Assembly (NCBI GenBank): GCA_007117175.1 | Contig: SKGZ01000011.1 | Span: forward strand, 1-5,714 | DNA length: 5,714 nucleotides | Source: Bacteriovoracales bacterium | GTDB lineage: Bacteria; Bdellovibrionota; Bacteriovoracia; Bacteriovoracales; Bacteriovoracaceae | Reading direction: 5' to 3' | Translations under genes and position numbers: made by a program | In this document: positions 5,226-5,714 of the stretch, piece by piece | Numbering within the stretch: the stretch's first letter is position 1 | How the letters are laid out: the number at the start of each line of letters is the position of its first letter | The notes under the pieces: model-generated | Database searches by the model: none | What the model was told of the DNA's origin: nothing | What the model saw: only the letters and a program-made list of their open reading frames with translations

Positions 5226-5714
5226 ATGTGGAGTTTTCTAAAAAATATTTTAGGGCCTGGGCTCATTTATGCTGGGGCGGCCATTGGCGTTTCCCATTTA
5301 GTGCAGTCCACCCGAGCGGGAGCAGAGTTTGGCACTCAACTGATCTGGGCCGTGGTTTTGGCCAATTTAATAAAGTACCCTTTCTTTGCTGCTGGACCTA
5401 TTTATTGTGCCCATACCCAACGTTCTCTACTCTATGGATATCAAAAGATTTCTAAATGGGCACTGGATATTTATATCTTACTGACTTTGTCTACTATGCT
5501 GATTATTCAAAGTGCTATTATTGTGGTGACGGCGGGACTCACTCTTTATCTAACGGGGCTAGATTTTAGTTTAGCTCAAGTTTGCTCGTTGATTGTTCTT
5601 TTCTGTTTAATAGTACTTTTCTTGGGGCGTTACCAATTTCTTGATCAATTCATTAAGGTGATTGTTTTTGCCATGGCCGTTTGCACCTTTTTTGCGGCTT
5701 ACTCTTCTTCTTGG
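5226..5714 (+). CDS. NRAMP-fold divalent metal transporter homologue, N-terminal part only
   Basis: The first 163 residues of an integral membrane protein continue past the window. MWSFLKNILGPGLIYAGAAIG opens in the manner of NRAMP (SLC11) transporters, and ST-RAGAEFGTQLIWAVVLANLIKYP (28-52) matches their helix 1b-helix 2 region without gaps. At residues 21-24 the helix 1 metal-binding DPGN is replaced by GVSH, removing the usual Asp and Asn ligands. This points to a divergent subgroup whose substrate cannot be read from the sequence. Hydrophobic segments lie at about 10-27, 38-57, 80-108, 116-134 and 140-160, consistent with helices 1-5 of an 11-12 helix protein. The ATG at 5226 is the first possible start, since a TAA lies in frame at 5211. 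No good Shine-Dalgarno precedes it. It diverges from the GST gene with only 22 bases between the starts. Confidence 0.8.
   Translation, partial: MWSFLKNILGPGLIYAGAAIGVSHLVQSTRAGAEFGTQLIWAVVLANLIKYPFFAAGPIYCAHTQRSLLYGYQKISKWALDIYILLTLSTMLIIQSAIIVVTAGLTLYLTGLDFSLAQVCSLIVLFCLIVLFLGRYQFLDQFIKVIVFAMAVCTFFAAYSSSW
5238..5253. promoter_or_regulatory. Candidate operator: 16-bp inverted repeat before the GST-umuDC-pyrD operon
   Basis: CTAAAA-AATA-TTTTAG is a dyad of two exact 6-bp arms around four bases, located 35-50 bases upstream of the ATG at 5203 and inside codons 5-10 of the divergent transporter gene. Its length and CT...AG outline resemble a 16-bp LexA box, but it does not match CTGT-N8-ACAG or the Bdellovibrio-type TTAC-N3-GTAA. 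A possible -10 (GATACT on the minus strand, 5225-5220) lies just downstream, with no clear -35. The position suits an SOS operator, but AT-rich dyads arise easily by chance. Confidence 0.2.

Noticed and set aside
4800..5260. Search by eye for a classic LexA box (CTGT-N8-ACAG) or a Bdellovibrio-type one (TTAC-N3-GTAA) ahead of the operon.
   Set aside because: Neither pattern was found. The triple ACAG near 4810-4832 is explained by codons for TVTVPVLW.
5228..5455. Plus-strand open frame of 75 codons in the right-hand region.
   Set aside because: It is a frame-shifted shadow of the NRAMP-like gene beginning at 5226, whose frame stays open to the window edge and carries family motifs.

Overview
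The window reads as bacterial chromosome from a moderately AT-rich Gram-negative organism. The support is several Sec-type signal peptides, an outer-membrane-like beta-strand protein, a membrane/quinone-type PyrD homologue, a glutathione-dependent xi-class GST and a UmuDC mutasome. Strong AGGAG-type ribosome sites precede many genes. I cannot place the species. A proteobacterial or Bdellovibrio-like lineage is only a guess, and no rRNA or marker gene is present to test it.

Layout. At the left edge is the 5' end of a minus-strand gene for a small secreted protein (1-137). It diverges from a plus-strand gene for an unrecognised exported, beta-strand-rich protein (276-953). A gene-free stretch (954-1141) separates that gene from a convergent minus-strand gene for a 134-residue secreted protein (1142-1546). 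This stretch is packed with inverted repeats, including a perfect 15-bp stem that is probably a bidirectional terminator. No mobile element, CRISPR array, tRNA or rRNA was seen.

The core (1598-5203) is a tightly packed minus-strand gene set, in transcription order: a glutathionyl-hydroquinone reductase (xi-class GST), umuD, umuC, and a dihydroorotate dehydrogenase-family gene (pyrD-like). GST and umuD overlap by about 11 nt, umuD and umuC abut with no spacing, and umuC and pyrD overlap by about 16 nt. This is strong evidence for one translationally coupled operon that joins SOS translesion synthesis to a quinone-detoxifying enzyme and a pyrimidine-biosynthesis enzyme. UmuD, its cleaved form UmuD' and UmuC should form a Pol V-like mutagenic polymerase. 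PyrD could supply pyrimidines during repair, and the GST would deal with glutathionyl-quinone adducts formed under oxidative stress; these functional links are inference.

At the right edge a plus-strand gene (from 5226, running off the window) encodes an NRAMP-fold transporter homologue in which the metal-binding DPGN motif of helix 1 is replaced by GVSH. It diverges from the GST gene across only 22 bp, so each gene's promoter must overlap the other gene's coding sequence. A 16-bp inverted repeat sits in that zone and is the best, though unproven, candidate operator for the operon.
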